Source: Pseudoduganella ginsengisoli (lineage in GTDB: Bacteria > Pseudomonadota > Gammaproteobacteria > Burkholderiales > Burkholderiaceae_D). Taken from it: a DNA stretch of 64,000 bases. The stretch's first letter is position 1, and the number at the start of each line of letters is the position of its first letter. Position numbers and translations under genes: made by a program. This document shows positions 19,101-28,633 of this stretch, one piece after another. The DNA lies in the NCBI RefSeq assembly GCF_009720865.1, contig NZ_WNLA01000005.1:124001-188000 (forward strand). Reading direction: 5' to 3'. Under the pieces are notes generated by a model. That model was not told the origin of the DNA. It saw only the letters and a program-made list of their open reading frames with translations, and did not search any database.

Positions 19101-19394
19101 CACCTGGGCTTGTCGTTTGTGCGGAGCTGGGAGGCGCCGGACGACAGTGCGGCAGCGGCGCCGGAGCCAGCCGCCTTGTCGCCGGCAGATTTCCTGGTGC
19201 TGCCGGCCGGCGTGCGCGCCGCGCTGCGCCTGGCCGTGGTCAGCCTGGACCAGCAGGCGCTGACGGCCCTGATCGCCGGCTTTGACGGCTACGCGCCGCA
19301 ACTGGCGCATGGTGTGCGCGGCATGGCTGCCGCGTCACGTTATCGGGAATTGTGCGCGCTGCTCGATGGGGTGCCCCAGGCGGCAAGCCTGTGA
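16197..19394 (+). CDS. BvgS/EvgS-type hybrid sensor histidine kinase with two solute-binding domains
   Basis: This 1065-residue hybrid kinase has a signal sequence and two periplasmic type-3 solute-binding (Venus flytrap) domains (about 45-270 and 285-515; openings [14 protein letters not shown] and [14 protein letters not shown]). A membrane helix (about 525-545), a short coiled coil, HisKA with phospho-acceptor His612 in [11 protein letters not shown], a HATPase_c domain ([25 protein letters not shown]) and a receiver domain with Asp903 in [11 protein letters not shown] follow. A poorly conserved tail of about 100 residues ends the chain. It presumably senses a small periplasmic ligand. No cognate response regulator is adjacent, so the output is unknown. 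Confidence 0.92.
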   Translation: MRAVSVCWMHFGRRLWSLVVLAVFACAGPSAAQGEDRALLTEAEQAWVKAHPLVTLAVDQNNPPLNFRRADADTASFGGASIDYANLIARKTGLTVRYAGSTWDEALKKAMAHEVDGVMGARERPERKARLNFTAPYLEFPIAMAVPQQTPEVRMLSDFGKRRIAVVKNTARIPVLRSRCPDCVLVEVDSPAEGIARLQRNEADGFFDDLPVVQRQLAQGRTPLKIGLLYYYSEAATVRFALRNDEPLLQTIFDKGLAAIRPDEHAMIRSRWLTAAEGIPVQRDLPLSDEQRSWLAGHPAIRIGYDAHRTPIEWKGDDGAPRGISIEFMRRIEQMLGVRFELVPYEGLAPLLDAARQREVDVVASAAQAGGRQNYLRFSDTYISTPVVLFAAVGASPPSLANMAGKKVAVIRHTSLDEWLQREWPGVGRAPVASLKEAVALLRKGEANAYAGALLTASHQLMETGANDVRVAGETDYTYQLRIGVRSDWPELVAMMDQALAAIPRAERDSFRQKWANISYAREIDYRPLGALLAAVIVAAAFIVQLRVMVKRRTSDLEREVATRRSREEELQHYRLHLQELVDARTRELASAKEEAVAANRAKSVFLSNMSHELRTPLNAILGFSELLRHEDNVTGPQRKTLDLINRSGENLLSLINDVLDMSKIEAERAIVERAPFDVALMCRDIADLMAVRAHDKGLQLVLELGDPLAAVLHGDETKLRQCVLNLVGNAIKFTEQGGVTLRAATAERDGGGVTLVIEVEDSGVGISAADQARVFEPFVQVDRAQEGTGLGLSITRKLMDLMGGTLALASTPGKGSCFRIELPMQRAALEMPLARAGRQGRVERVAPGQPAYRILIAEDQMQNWLLLQRLLEDVGLDVRVAVNGQAAVEQFESWHPHFIWMDNRMPVMSGIDATRRIRALPGGMDVKIVAVTASAFQDERDEVMESGMDDFIRKPYRRDEIFECLERHLGLSFVRSWEAPDDSAAAAPEPAALSPADFLVLPAGVRAALRLAVVSLDQQALTALIAGFDGYAPQLAHGVRGMAAASRYRELCALLDGVPQAASL

Positions 19395-19398
19395 CAGA

Positions 19399-20838
19399 TT
19401 AGCGGCGGTATTGCAGCCGTGCGGCGGCCGCCTTGGTGATGACGGCGAGGTCGCCGACAACCGGATGGCCGACCATGTAGACACTGGCCAGCCAGGTCAC
19501 GGTGGCCGTGGCGGCAATCAGCGGTACGCGCAGCGCGGGCGACGCGGGCAGCAGCCAGGACAACAGCAGCGATACGCCGGCAACGATGGCGGCCACCGCC
19601 AGGCTGCGCCAGCAAGCCGTTGCAATCTGGCGCAGGCTGATGCCTGTGATGGCATGGGCAATCCGGTAAGCAATCATGCTTTGAATGGCGTCGGCCACGA
19701 CCAGCGCCAGCGCCACCGTATACAGGCTGCCCTGCAATGCGGCGCCGAAAATCAGCGTGATGCGCGTCCCCTGCACGATGGCGCCATAGCGGGACAACAG
19801 GTCGACCCGGCCCGTGGCGTTGCAAATGGTGCTGAGCGGCGACGACATGACGGCAAAGCAGGCGCCGGCGCACAGGATGGACGTGTAAGGGGCTGCCGCC
19901 AGCCATTTTTCGCCAAACAGCACGCGCACCACGTCCAGTGAAAAAATGCCCAGCACGATAAAGAAGGGCCACACGATCAGCGTGAAATATTCGAGCGACT
20001 TGCGCAATTGCGGCGTGACGTCGCCATCCTTGCGGTTTTGCTCCGCCATGGTCGACAGGACCACCGGCATGGCGGCCTGCATCACGGATTCCTGCATCAT
20101 GGTGATCAGCGTGCCCGACCGGCTCAGCAGGCCGACTGCGCTGAAGCCCAGCAGCTTACCGACGATCAAGTCATTGGCGCGCTGGCCAATTTGTTCCGCA
20201 ATGCCGAACGCTGTCGTGTGGGCGCCGAATTGCGAAATCCGCCGCCAGTGCTGGAACGAGATGCGGTACATGCCGGGCTGGTAGCCGCGCAGGTTGGCCA
20301 CCACCACGATAATGATGGCGCTGGCCAGCTGGCCCATCGCCAGTGCCTTGGCGCCAAAGCCCAGCCAGCCCAGCGTGATGGCGGTCGACGCATTGCAAAT
20401 CGCGCCGGAAATGCTGACGGGAAACATTCTGGCAAATTGCTGGTTGCGCACCATCAGCGACAGGCTGATGGTGGAAAACGGGGAAATCAGCAGGCCGACT
20501 GTGGAAATGCCGATGATGGTGGCGACTTCCGGCTTCGCGTAAAAGTCTGCCACGGGTCCCGCTATGGCAAACAGCACGATGCTGAGGACAATGGCGATGG
20601 CAAGGGAAATAGTGAATGCCGTGTTGATCTTTTCCAGCGTGATTTCCATTTCCTTGATGAGGAAATTACCGACGCCGAAATCACGCAGCGCGTGGGTCAG
20701 GGCGGCAATGGCGACGCCAATGGAAAACACCCCGGTTTCTTCCGGAGAAATAAGCCGCGACAGCACCAGTACGCTGCCAATATTGATCAGTAACTGGAAA
20801 TGCTTTTGCAGTAACGCGATGATGATGTTGTTGCGCAC
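19399..20838 (-). CDS. Oligosaccharide flippase (Wzx-like, polysaccharide synthase family)
   Basis: This 479-residue membrane protein has 12-14 predicted helices. Its N-terminus, LSRLISPEETGVFSIGVAI, is typical of lipid-linked oligosaccharide flippases that move undecaprenyl-PP repeat units across the inner membrane. The start is a GTG preceded by AAGGAAG. It lies downstream of a same-strand glycosyltransferase with a gap of 228 bases. A second flippase of the same type occurs in this window as the N-terminal half of a fusion, so the two may serve different glycans or different steps. Confidence 0.87.
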   Translation of the reverse strand: MRNNIIIALLQKHFQLLINIGSVLVLSRLISPEETGVFSIGVAIAALTHALRDFGVGNFLIKEMEITLEKINTAFTISLAIAIVLSIVLFAIAGPVADFYAKPEVATIIGISTVGLLISPFSTISLSLMVRNQQFARMFPVSISGAICNASTAITLGWLGFGAKALAMGQLASAIIIVVVANLRGYQPGMYRISFQHWRRISQFGAHTTAFGIAEQIGQRANDLIVGKLLGFSAVGLLSRSGTLITMMQESVMQAAMPVVLSTMAEQNRKDGDVTPQLRKSLEYFTLIVWPFFIVLGIFSLDVVRVLFGEKWLAAAPYTSILCAGACFAVMSSPLSTICNATGRVDLLSRYGAIVQGTRITLIFGAALQGSLYTVALALVVADAIQSMIAYRIAHAITGISLRQIATACWRSLAVAAIVAGVSLLLSWLLPASPALRVPLIAATATVTWLASVYMVGHPVVGDLAVITKAAAARLQYRR

Positions 20839-21066
20839 TTATGCCGCTTCCTTGCTGGCGGCGAACTGCCGGATTGGGGTAAGTCGTAGGGATGCGATCA
20901 CTACTGCTGCGGGAGTTCAACCGGTGGGATGCCGCATCGACGGCAAAACAAGATCAGACGCGATCCTGGACTTGTTGAAATGATAGCAGGCAGTTTCAAT
21001 CTCATGTTACCGCAGCGTATTTCAACATGCAATGCCGGAAGTGATACCAGCAGGATAACGATGCTG

Positions 21067-22299
21067 CTACTGAGCAACTTGATCCAGCAATTCGGCCAGC
21101 TGGGTGGCGCGGGACTGGCGCGATGCCGCTTGCCGCTCTGCCATCGGCGGCGGGGGCAACTGGCCTGTACGGACCTTGTCCAGAAAAGCCAGCAACGTGG
21201 CGCGGATGGCGGCTACGTCATCCAGCGGCGCCACCACGGCGCTGCTGCAGCCGCTCAGCGCCGTGGCCGTATCGCCGGCCAGGTCGGTCAGTGCAAGGAT
21301 GGGGCGGCCGCTGCGGATATATTCATACAGCTTGGCGGGGATTTGCGCATTGCAGCTGCTGCCTTGCAAGATCAGCAAACCGTGCGCCTGCATCATTTCC
21401 GCCAGCGCGGCGCGGTAGTGGATGGGCGGCTCGATCCGCACCATGTCCGCTAAACCATATTGCTGCACTTGTTCGCTGATGCGCCGGTCGTGCGCGGTGG
21501 CGCGCAGCAGCAGGCAAAACTGCTTGCTGGACAGCAACCCTTCGCTGCGCAGGTCCGCCAGCGCCTGGAACAGGCAGGCCGGATCGCGTTCGGCCGGGTA
21601 GACGACGCCGCTGTGCAGCAGTAAGAAGGGCCCGGCGGGCGGCACGGGTTCCGGCCCGGACGGGAAGCTGTGTTCGTCGTAGCCATTTTCAATGACGACG
21701 AATTTTTCCGGCGGCGCTTCCGGATAGCGGCGCTGGTAGTCACGTACGGCGCCTGGTGTCGTGCACACGACGCGGCTGCTGTGGCGCACCACTTGCCGTT
21801 CGATCCAGCGGTAGACCCACAGTGACAACTTGTCTGTGGGAAATCCGGTACTGATCATGGGATCGCGTAAATCCGCCACCCAGGGCACGCCGCTGAGGCG
21901 GTGCAAGGTCAGGCCGATCAGGTGCGCCGTGGCGATCGGGTAGGTGGACCAGATCACCTGGGGGCGGTAGCGGTGCAACAGGCGCCGGCCGGCTGGCACC
22001 GCGCCGAACCACCATGAAATCCAGCGGTCGGGCAATGCCCACAGCCGCAGGTAATGGCCCTTGAGGGAAAGGTGGCGGGCACTGTCCAGCGCGAACGCGC
22101 GCTGGACGACGGTGTCGGCGGGAATGTCTTGCAACAAATCCGTCGCCGAAACCGGGTAAGCCTGGGGTTGTGCGGACAGCATCAGCGGCTGCCAATTGTG
22201 CGTAGGTAAATATCGGCAAAATGCTAACGTACGCTGTACTCCACTACTGCCACTTTGCGGTGGAAAGTGGAAAGCAATCAGCAATACGGATTTGGCCAT
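21067..22299 (-). CDS. Glycosyltransferase, GT4-like
   Basis: This 410-residue GT-B enzyme has an N-terminal acceptor domain beginning VLLIAFHFPPQSGSSGVQRT and a C-terminal donor domain with the KLYEYIRSGRPILAL motif that binds the sugar nucleotide. It would add a sugar to the growing lipid-linked repeat on the cytoplasmic side of the membrane. It is divergent from a GT2 gene and upstream of the flippase. The transferred sugar cannot be told from sequence. Confidence 0.86.
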   Translation of the reverse strand: MAKSVLLIAFHFPPQSGSSGVQRTLAFCRYLPTHNWQPLMLSAQPQAYPVSATDLLQDIPADTVVQRAFALDSARHLSLKGHYLRLWALPDRWISWWFGAVPAGRRLLHRYRPQVIWSTYPIATAHLIGLTLHRLSGVPWVADLRDPMISTGFPTDKLSLWVYRWIERQVVRHSSRVVCTTPGAVRDYQRRYPEAPPEKFVVIENGYDEHSFPSGPEPVPPAGPFLLLHSGVVYPAERDPACLFQALADLRSEGLLSSKQFCLLLRATAHDRRISEQVQQYGLADMVRIEPPIHYRAALAEMMQAHGLLILQGSSCNAQIPAKLYEYIRSGRPILALTDLAGDTATALSGCSSAVVAPLDDVAAIRATLLAFLDKVRTGQLPPPPMAERQAASRQSRATQLAELLDQVAQ

Positions 22300-22432
22300 A
22301 CCCAGGACTCCAGTTCAACCGTTCTGTGGACGGCAAGCACTGATGTTAACGGTTTTATGATAATTTGCACAAGACCGTATATACTTCCCTTACGAAAAAC
22401 AGGTAGTCGGCCTGATTTTTAGGAATACGTCC

Positions 22433-23416
22433 ATGATACGTACACCAGCTCCCATTCGAATCAGTCTCATTATCCCAGCTTATAATCGCGCCTCGCTGAT
22501 CGGCGCGACGCTGGATGCTGCCTTGGCGCAAACCGCACCGTTCCACGAAATTATCGTGGTCAACGATGGTTCGACTGACGATACTGCCGCCGTTGTTGCG
22601 GCGTATGGCGACCGTGTCCGCTACCTGGAATTCGCAAACCGTGGTGTACAAGCCACACGCAACAGCGGCGTCGCTGCTGCCACGGGCGACTACATTACGC
22701 TGTGCGACTCCGATGACTTGCTGGAACCCGCTTTCGTTGAAACCATGCAAGCGTGGCTGAACAAGCACCCGGATACGGATGCACTGTACTGCAATTTCCG
22801 CACCTTTGATGCGGAAAGCGCCCATCCAGAAGATAAATTCGCACAAGCGCCAGCGAATTACTTTGACGGGGTGCAAGAACACGGTGATTTTTTGTATCCG
22901 GTTCCAGATATCTATGCCCGCTCCATCCGGTTCCAGGCATTTTTCTCGTCGGGCTTCATCGTCCGCCGCGCGTTCTTCCACGCCTTGAAAGGCTACAACA
23001 CCAACTTCAAGGGTATCGGCAGCGAAGATTGGGAATTTTCCATGCGCGTCATGCTGGCCGGCAAAGTTGCCGTGTGCAAGCAGCCGCTGGTGAAAATCCG
23101 CAAGCATCGCGGCAATACGTCGCGCGACAATTTGCGGCAAGTGCGGGGGACCGTGCATATCCTCCAGTATTCACTGGCCAACCATGCCGGCGCAGCAGCC
23201 CATCGGGACTTGATTATGCGCAGCATTAGTCGTCGTCAACTCGAACTGTTCGACATTGCCTTTGCCCGTGGCGACTTTGACTTGGCGCGGGCCGTGCTGA
23301 TGCAACTGGCGCCATTGCACAGCTTGCGTTTTGTGCTGAAAAAAGCCATTTGCAAGCTGCCTGCCCTGTTGCGCCAGCCTGTATGGCGGCTGACGCAACT
23401 GGGCTCCCCGGCTTAA
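22433..23416 (+). CDS. Glycosyltransferase family 2
   Basis: This 327-residue GT-A enzyme begins with the family hallmark RISLIIPAYNRASLIGATL, followed by VNDGSTDDT and a DSDD divalent-metal motif (LCDSDDLLEP). The C-terminal part carries SGFIVRRAFF and GSEDWEF, the acceptor/catalytic region (ED pair). It should add a sugar from a nucleotide donor in EPS assembly. It stands alone on the plus strand between two minus-strand gene groups, with a divergent promoter gap of 133 bases upstream. Confidence 0.9.
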   Translation: MIRTPAPIRISLIIPAYNRASLIGATLDAALAQTAPFHEIIVVNDGSTDDTAAVVAAYGDRVRYLEFANRGVQATRNSGVAAATGDYITLCDSDDLLEPAFVETMQAWLNKHPDTDALYCNFRTFDAESAHPEDKFAQAPANYFDGVQEHGDFLYPVPDIYARSIRFQAFFSSGFIVRRAFFHALKGYNTNFKGIGSEDWEFSMRVMLAGKVAVCKQPLVKIRKHRGNTSRDNLRQVRGTVHILQYSLANHAGAAAHRDLIMRSISRRQLELFDIAFARGDFDLARAVLMQLAPLHSLRFVLKKAICKLPALLRQPVWRLTQLGSPA

Positions 23417-23427
23417 GCGGCGCGCCG

Positions 23428-25659
23428 TCAGACGACGTTGTGGTTGAGCAAGCGTTCGCAAGTCCGCAAGAACTGGCGGGCCACCATCGCAGTATTGTTT
23501 TGCAGCGCTACGCGTAAGCCATTTTCGCTCAGCCGGTTGCGCAGGGCCGGGTCATCCAGAATGGTGACCACGGCGCGCGCAATGTCTTCCGCATCCGTCC
23601 CATCGACCAGGTAACCTGTTTCGCGGTCCAGCACGGCTTCCACGACGCCGCCGGCACGCCCGCCAATGACGGGTTTGCCGCAGGCATTGGCTTCACGGAA
23701 CACCAGGCCGAAGCCCTCCGTATCGCCGTCGGGCATGGTGCGGTTAGGCATGATGAACAAGTCGCACAGGCGCAGGTAGCGCACCAGGTCGGCATCGGAA
23801 ATCTGGCCCACGAGGGTGACTGAGTCGCCAAGCTTTTCGGTGGCAATGGTGTGCTTTAATTGCTCGCGCAATTCGCCATCGCCCACCACCAGGTAATGAA
23901 TATCCTGGCGCTGGCGCACAATGCGCATCATGGCTTGCAGCGCCATATCCACACCTTTACGCGGTACCAGGCGGCCAACCGTGAGGACGACTTTCTTGCC
24001 GTGCAAGCGGTGTTTTTCAACGAGGTCGGCAGGAACGGGACCGGGCGTGAAACGTCCCGTGTCGACGCCGTTCTGGATCAAGGCAATGGATTCCGGCTGC
24101 AACTGCATCTTGTGCGTGAGCGCGTCGCACGTGAAGCTGCTGACGGCCACGACTTTGTCAGCCGCATCCAGGTATTTCTTGCGGCTATTGCCGTGCAAAC
24201 GGCCACCGGTGGCCTGCGTAATTTCTTCGCCATGCACGTAAATCACTAGTTTGCAGCCAAACAGTTTTTTCAGCGCGATACCCAGCCAGCTTCCCGTGAC
24301 AAGCTCGCCCACGCACACGACATTGATGCGGTGGCGCTTGGCCAGCCACGCTGCCGTGATCAGGTTGCTCGCATACAGCGGCAAGTCCTTCACCAGCAGG
24401 CGGTACACCGACACGGCAAGGTTGCGGGGCGGCGGCTGCATCAGCGGCCGTAACAGGGGTACGCGGTCAATCGGGTAAGTCGCCTTGGCATCGTGTTCGC
24501 GCCAGCCAGGAATTTCCTTATTGGTCAGGTAATTTGTATGGGCGGTCAGCACGCGGATGCTGCCTTCGGGCATTTGGCGGCACAGGTTTTCATACACGAC
24601 GGCAGAGCCGCCATGAATCGGCGGGAATGTGCTGGCAATCAGCAGGCAGCGCACGTCATTGCTGTTTTCCGCCTTGGCGCTGCCGGAGACGGGCACGGTC
24701 ACGCCGCGCACCCGTGCATTGCGCACCAACTGGTATGCGAGGCGTTCCGGCGACGTGCGCCACGGCGTGAAGCGGGGCAGCTGGAACAAGTCGGCATCGG
24801 CTGTCGCGGCGCCGGGGCTGGTCGCCACGGCAGCCTGGTAGCCGCAAGCTTTGACCATCTTGACGTGTTCTTCGCGGTAATCTTTTTGTGGCCGGCCATT
24901 GGGGTAGGCAAACAAATTGACTTTGGCGCGAATGATGGCTTCCAGCTGTTCCTTGCATCCGCCAATTTCTGCCATGGCCTGTTCGGCCGTGCATTCGCTG
25001 AGGATGGGATGGCCTACCGTGTGGGCGCCGATCTCGAAGCCCTGGCTGTGCAGTGCACGCACCGCATCCGCATCAAAGTGCGGCGGCAATTGCAACGGGA
25101 CCGTGGCTTGCGCCTCCAGCTGGGCCAGCGCTGCCATGCGGTCCACTACGCTGGCGTATTTCAGCCGCGCTTGCAATTCCGTGACCAGCGCCTGGCGCCG
25201 GTTTTCAGTACGCAAATCATTGAAGCCGCCAAAACCATACGGCAGCGTGACGCCCTGGTCAGGCAATGCGCGCACGGCGGCAACAATGCGTTCATGCCAC
25301 AGCGAAGGTCCTGCCAATTGTTCCGTCGTAACGAAAAACGTTCCCGTCATTTGCCGTTCGCGCAGGGCGGGGGCGACATGGTCCAGCCAGTCGACATAGC
25401 CGTCATCGAATGTCAGGGCAACCGAGCGCTTTGGTAGTTTGCCACGCGGCAATTGCGTCACGGCTTCGCTCAACGGCATGACGTGCATATGCTCGGACAG
25501 GAAGTCCAGCATTTCACAAAAATGCGTGAGGTTCAGTTCGTCTGGCGTCAGCGGGTCCGCCAGTGCCGGAATTTTGTGGAACAGCAGGATAGTCAGCCTG
25601 CCATCGCTGAATGCCGGAGAGGCGAGCGAAAACAGCCGCCGGGCGAAGGGTGAAAGCAT
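23428..25659 (-). CDS. Fusion of polysaccharide deacetylase and GT4 glycosyltransferase
   Basis: The 743-residue protein joins two enzymes. Residues about 1-330 form a NodB-type polysaccharide deacetylase with ALTFDDGYVDWLDH and the metal His motif GAHTVGHPILS. Residues about 345-740 form a GT-B family 4 glycosyltransferase with FPPIHGGSAVVYENL, VLTVGRLVPRKGVDMAL and EGFGLVFREANACGKP, the donor-binding Glu region. Both activities usually come from separate genes. A cytoplasmic location is expected since there is no signal peptide. ATG 25659 is used; the TTG 15 bases upstream is less likely. Linked activities would add a sugar and de-N-acetylate a residue in the same repeat. Confidence 0.88.
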   Translation of the reverse strand: MLSPFARRLFSLASPAFSDGRLTILLFHKIPALADPLTPDELNLTHFCEMLDFLSEHMHVMPLSEAVTQLPRGKLPKRSVALTFDDGYVDWLDHVAPALRERQMTGTFFVTTEQLAGPSLWHERIVAAVRALPDQGVTLPYGFGGFNDLRTENRRQALVTELQARLKYASVVDRMAALAQLEAQATVPLQLPPHFDADAVRALHSQGFEIGAHTVGHPILSECTAEQAMAEIGGCKEQLEAIIRAKVNLFAYPNGRPQKDYREEHVKMVKACGYQAAVATSPGAATADADLFQLPRFTPWRTSPERLAYQLVRNARVRGVTVPVSGSAKAENSNDVRCLLIASTFPPIHGGSAVVYENLCRQMPEGSIRVLTAHTNYLTNKEIPGWREHDAKATYPIDRVPLLRPLMQPPPRNLAVSVYRLLVKDLPLYASNLITAAWLAKRHRINVVCVGELVTGSWLGIALKKLFGCKLVIYVHGEEITQATGGRLHGNSRKKYLDAADKVVAVSSFTCDALTHKMQLQPESIALIQNGVDTGRFTPGPVPADLVEKHRLHGKKVVLTVGRLVPRKGVDMALQAMMRIVRQRQDIHYLVVGDGELREQLKHTIATEKLGDSVTLVGQISDADLVRYLRLCDLFIMPNRTMPDGDTEGFGLVFREANACGKPVIGGRAGGVVEAVLDRETGYLVDGTDAEDIARAVVTILDDPALRNRLSENGLRVALQNNTAMVARQFLRTCERLLNHNVV

Positions 25660-25675
25660 GATAGGCGCACGCAAA

Positions 25676-25700
25676 GCGGCACGCCCGAGGAGCGTGCCGC
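25676..25700 (-). terminator. Perfect 9-bp hairpin upstream of the deacetylase-GT4 gene
   Basis: GCGGCACGC and GCGTGCCGC flank a seven-base loop. On the minus strand the stem is followed by only TTT, so it is either a weak terminator of the lipoprotein gene or an intercistronic structure in the leader of the fusion gene. Confidence 0.5.
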
Positions 25701-25777
25701 CATATTGATCAAGGCTGTCGATGGTACCTATTCAATATATGTTTTGCAAGTCCATACGGCAGTTGTGCGCTGCGGTA

Positions 25778-28081
25778 TTAGCGGGGAACAATGGCGAACT
25801 GCGGTGCGGTGCTGTAATCCGGCTTTACCGTACGGCTCATGAACAATTTCCATGCCTTCGCGCCGTCAGTCGTCAGTGGCGCCGCGAACGCCAGTGCCGG
25901 CTGCATATTGGAAGGATAGCCCATGTTGAAGCTGGATACACCCGTCATTTCACCGACCTGCACACCGAAGGCTGCTGCCATTTGCGTGCTGTTGCAAGTC
26001 AACGCGGCAATCTCCGGCGTATGGCTGGCCTTGTACACGTCGGCAATAGTCGAATAAATGGCGGTATCGGTGCTGCTGTTCTTCAGCGTCACGTTATAAA
26101 TCGCGCCATCGATCCAGCAGGCGCCGGCGCCCACCATGCGGCTCACGGCAAATTGCGCCTTCCATGCCAGCAAGGCTTGCGCTTTGGTGAAGCCCAGTTC
26201 ACTCAAGTGGCCGGCGACCGACGTGAAGAAGTCATCTTGCCAAGGTGCAATCGCCGTACCATTGTTATAGCTGAAGGCATAACCATTGATCAGCACACCC
26301 AGCTTGTTAGCCTGGCTATTGTTGACGTACGTGGTTTCATACCAGTTCAGGTTGTTATTGACCAGGTTCGTCAGCACGGCTTTTTGCGGGTCGCTGTCCG
26401 GCGTAATGTAAGCCGCCTGGCCTAACGTACGCATGGACCACGCCTGGCCACGCACCTGGTCATTTTGCACCAACCCTTTGCCAAAGCTGCGGTAGTTGGG
26501 ATTCTCCGAGAAACTATCGAAGTTGGCCCAGAATTGCAGTTCTTCCAGGTAGTAGTAATCACCGGTCAGCACGTAAGGCAGGTATGCCAGGCTGGGCTGG
26601 TGCGCCGTGTCGGCCGTGGTCGGGATGTCGCACAGGCCAGCGCCGGCACAGGCCGGGAAGGCTTCGTACTGCTTGGTGGCCGGGTTGTACGTATCGGTCG
26701 AGCGGCCGACTATCGTCATGTAGGGATAATCGGCCAGCGTGACCGGACGGTCCGTGCGGCGGTCGCGGTAGTGGATCGACCAGCTGCCGGCCAGGTCGCC
26801 CGTGCTCAAGGTCAAATCGCGGGCCACGGAACTGGTGCTCAGCACCGTCATGGCAGCCCAGCCCGGCAAGATGCCGATGTCGATCCGGCCGCCCGTCATT
26901 GGCATATAAGTAGAGACGAGACCCGTCGGCATGGCCTGCGTCAACGTTTTATTGAGCGTGGTTTTCAAATCCGTCAGCGCCGTGGTTTGCACTTTCACGG
27001 TCTGGTCATAATTCGGCACCGCCTTGGATGCGATCAGGTAAGCAGGATTGTGGCTCACCTGCAGTGCGGGCGCCGTGCCCCACCACGCCACCTGGCGCCA
27101 GCGCGCATGGTGGTAATGGGTCATGCCTGCCTTGGTGTAGCTGGCGCGGCCGCCAATCAGCACTTGCGCGTCATACGTGAAGTTTTGTGGCTTGGCTTCG
27201 AACGCCCATGCATTTTCCACCGTGACGTCCACACGGGCTTTGCTGGTGCCATAGGCGCGGATGGCAAAGCGGGCCGACAGGTGCGGATGGACTTCGCCGG
27301 ACGCCGTTTGCAGTGGCGCCGACACTTGCCATTCAGTGGCGAGCGGGCCCGACATCCACGTAGTAAATTTGCCGCTCTTCAACAACGCATCGGCCGATGC
27401 GGTATACACCTTGCCGCCGATCGTCGCGCTGAACGATGACGTAAAGCCGGCATTGAGCAATTGCTGGGGCGTCGCGGCAGCCGTGGCGCCGGGCGCCGTG
27501 CCTTTGACCAGGTAAATGGCTTGCGTTTGTGCAGGCAGGCTGGTTGGCAGTACCACCGTGATGATGGCGTGGCGCAGCGAGCCATCCGCGTGGCGCGCCT
27601 TGACGTCCACCTGGATCGGCACCGTGGTGCCGGCCGCCGTCTTGGCGCCCAGGTATTCCGTGCTCTTGACGTCGCCCGCCTTGAAGACTTGGCCAAACGT
27701 GACGGGCGCATTGATTTGCGGTGCGGTACCCGTGCTGGTGACTTGTACAGACGTAATATTGGCAAACGATACGGCAGCGGCAGGGGCCGGCGCGGCGCCG
27801 CCCGTCAGCAAACCGGTCGTGGAACCGGCGGCCAGCGTGGCTGGCACAGTGCCGCCCTGTACTGTCGGCGAAGCGGGTGCGGTGTCCGTGGCAGGCGTTT
27901 CCGCCGTGGCGGCTGGAATCGTGGCCTTCGACGGATTGGTAATGGCTGGACCGCCCATCGTCACCAGGCTGGCTGGCGGCAAAGCAGGCGTATCGCTATT
28001 GCCTCCGCCACAAGCAGCGAGCGAGGCGCACAGCAGCGTAGCGAGTAAGGGAGGCATGGAACGGAAAGGGATGTTGCGCAT
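25778..28081 (-). CDS. Large lipoprotein of unknown function, EPS-associated
   Basis: I do not recognise this 767-residue protein with certainty. It has a lipoprotein signal (SLAACGGGN), a low-complexity Pro/Thr/Ala linker (about 25-100), a beta-rich region including VDVKARHADGSLRHAIITV, and a helical C-terminal half with Trp/Tyr-rich segments such as YYYLEELQFWANFDSF and GQAWSMRTLGQAAYI. A beta-barrel plus alpha/alpha-toroid layout would suit a polysaccharide lyase or glycan-binding protein. The frame extends to 28318, but ATG 28081 with an upstream AGGA gives the only sensible signal peptide. It precedes the deacetylase-GT4 gene on the same strand. Confidence 0.7.
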   Translation of the reverse strand: MRNIPFRSMPPLLATLLCASLAACGGGNSDTPALPPASLVTMGGPAITNPSKATIPAATAETPATDTAPASPTVQGGTVPATLAAGSTTGLLTGGAAPAPAAAVSFANITSVQVTSTGTAPQINAPVTFGQVFKAGDVKSTEYLGAKTAAGTTVPIQVDVKARHADGSLRHAIITVVLPTSLPAQTQAIYLVKGTAPGATAAATPQQLLNAGFTSSFSATIGGKVYTASADALLKSGKFTTWMSGPLATEWQVSAPLQTASGEVHPHLSARFAIRAYGTSKARVDVTVENAWAFEAKPQNFTYDAQVLIGGRASYTKAGMTHYHHARWRQVAWWGTAPALQVSHNPAYLIASKAVPNYDQTVKVQTTALTDLKTTLNKTLTQAMPTGLVSTYMPMTGGRIDIGILPGWAAMTVLSTSSVARDLTLSTGDLAGSWSIHYRDRRTDRPVTLADYPYMTIVGRSTDTYNPATKQYEAFPACAGAGLCDIPTTADTAHQPSLAYLPYVLTGDYYYLEELQFWANFDSFSENPNYRSFGKGLVQNDQVRGQAWSMRTLGQAAYITPDSDPQKAVLTNLVNNNLNWYETTYVNNSQANKLGVLINGYAFSYNNGTAIAPWQDDFFTSVAGHLSELGFTKAQALLAWKAQFAVSRMVGAGACWIDGAIYNVTLKNSSTDTAIYSTIADVYKASHTPEIAALTCNSTQMAAAFGVQVGEMTGVSSFNMGYPSNMQPALAFAAPLTTDGAKAWKLFMSRTVKPDYSTAPQFAIVPR

Positions 28082-28324
28082 AGCTGATCTATCCTGAAAA
28101 GTGGCGGCACCTGAAAATAATGCCGTGTGGATACAGTCAGGGCAGATTAGCGCGGAAACGACTTTTCTGCGCGGAAATTTTACTTTTCCACGCAAAATAA
28201 ATCCTAAAAACAACGCCTGATTTTCCTGTTGTTCAACTTCCTTGTCAAGATCAATTTGCTCGGTCACAACACGTGATATCTGTCCGCTAAAATCAGCCGT
28301 GCGCATATCAAATCGCAACTTTAT

Positions 28325-28333
28325 TGCTATAAT
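28325..28333 (+). promoter_or_regulatory. Extended -10 promoter candidate for the EPS sugar transferase operon
   Basis: TGCTATAAT matches an extended -10 element perfectly; no good -35 is visible. It would leave a leader of about 290 bases before the sugar transferase gene. The gap 28082-28633 otherwise shows no gene I can support. Confidence 0.45.
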
Positions 28334-28633
28334 GACATAGGTATTGGTGCCAAATAAATAAACTTATTGTAACTATCCTTTACTTAAGTCATTGTAAAGC
28401 TTGCATTTGCTGACAAACTCATTGACGATAGCGGCGAATTCCCCGAACACAGCAGTAGCGCCAAGCCAACGCAGCAGCTTGCGCTGGGCGTAGCCGTCGC
28501 CGACACTTAAGCTGGTGGGCTACCCGGCGGGCTATGTGCTCATGCATATGATTGAATAGGGCTGGCAATGGGATAGTGCCGGCTTGGCTTGTCCCTAATG
28601 GACTGATTCCCGGCAGTGCCGAGGAAAAATGAC

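Noticed and set aside
28525..28539. CGGCGG-N5-GTGC before the sugar transferase gene as a sigma-54 site
   Set aside because: The -12 element is poor and this composition is common by chance in GC-rich sequence.
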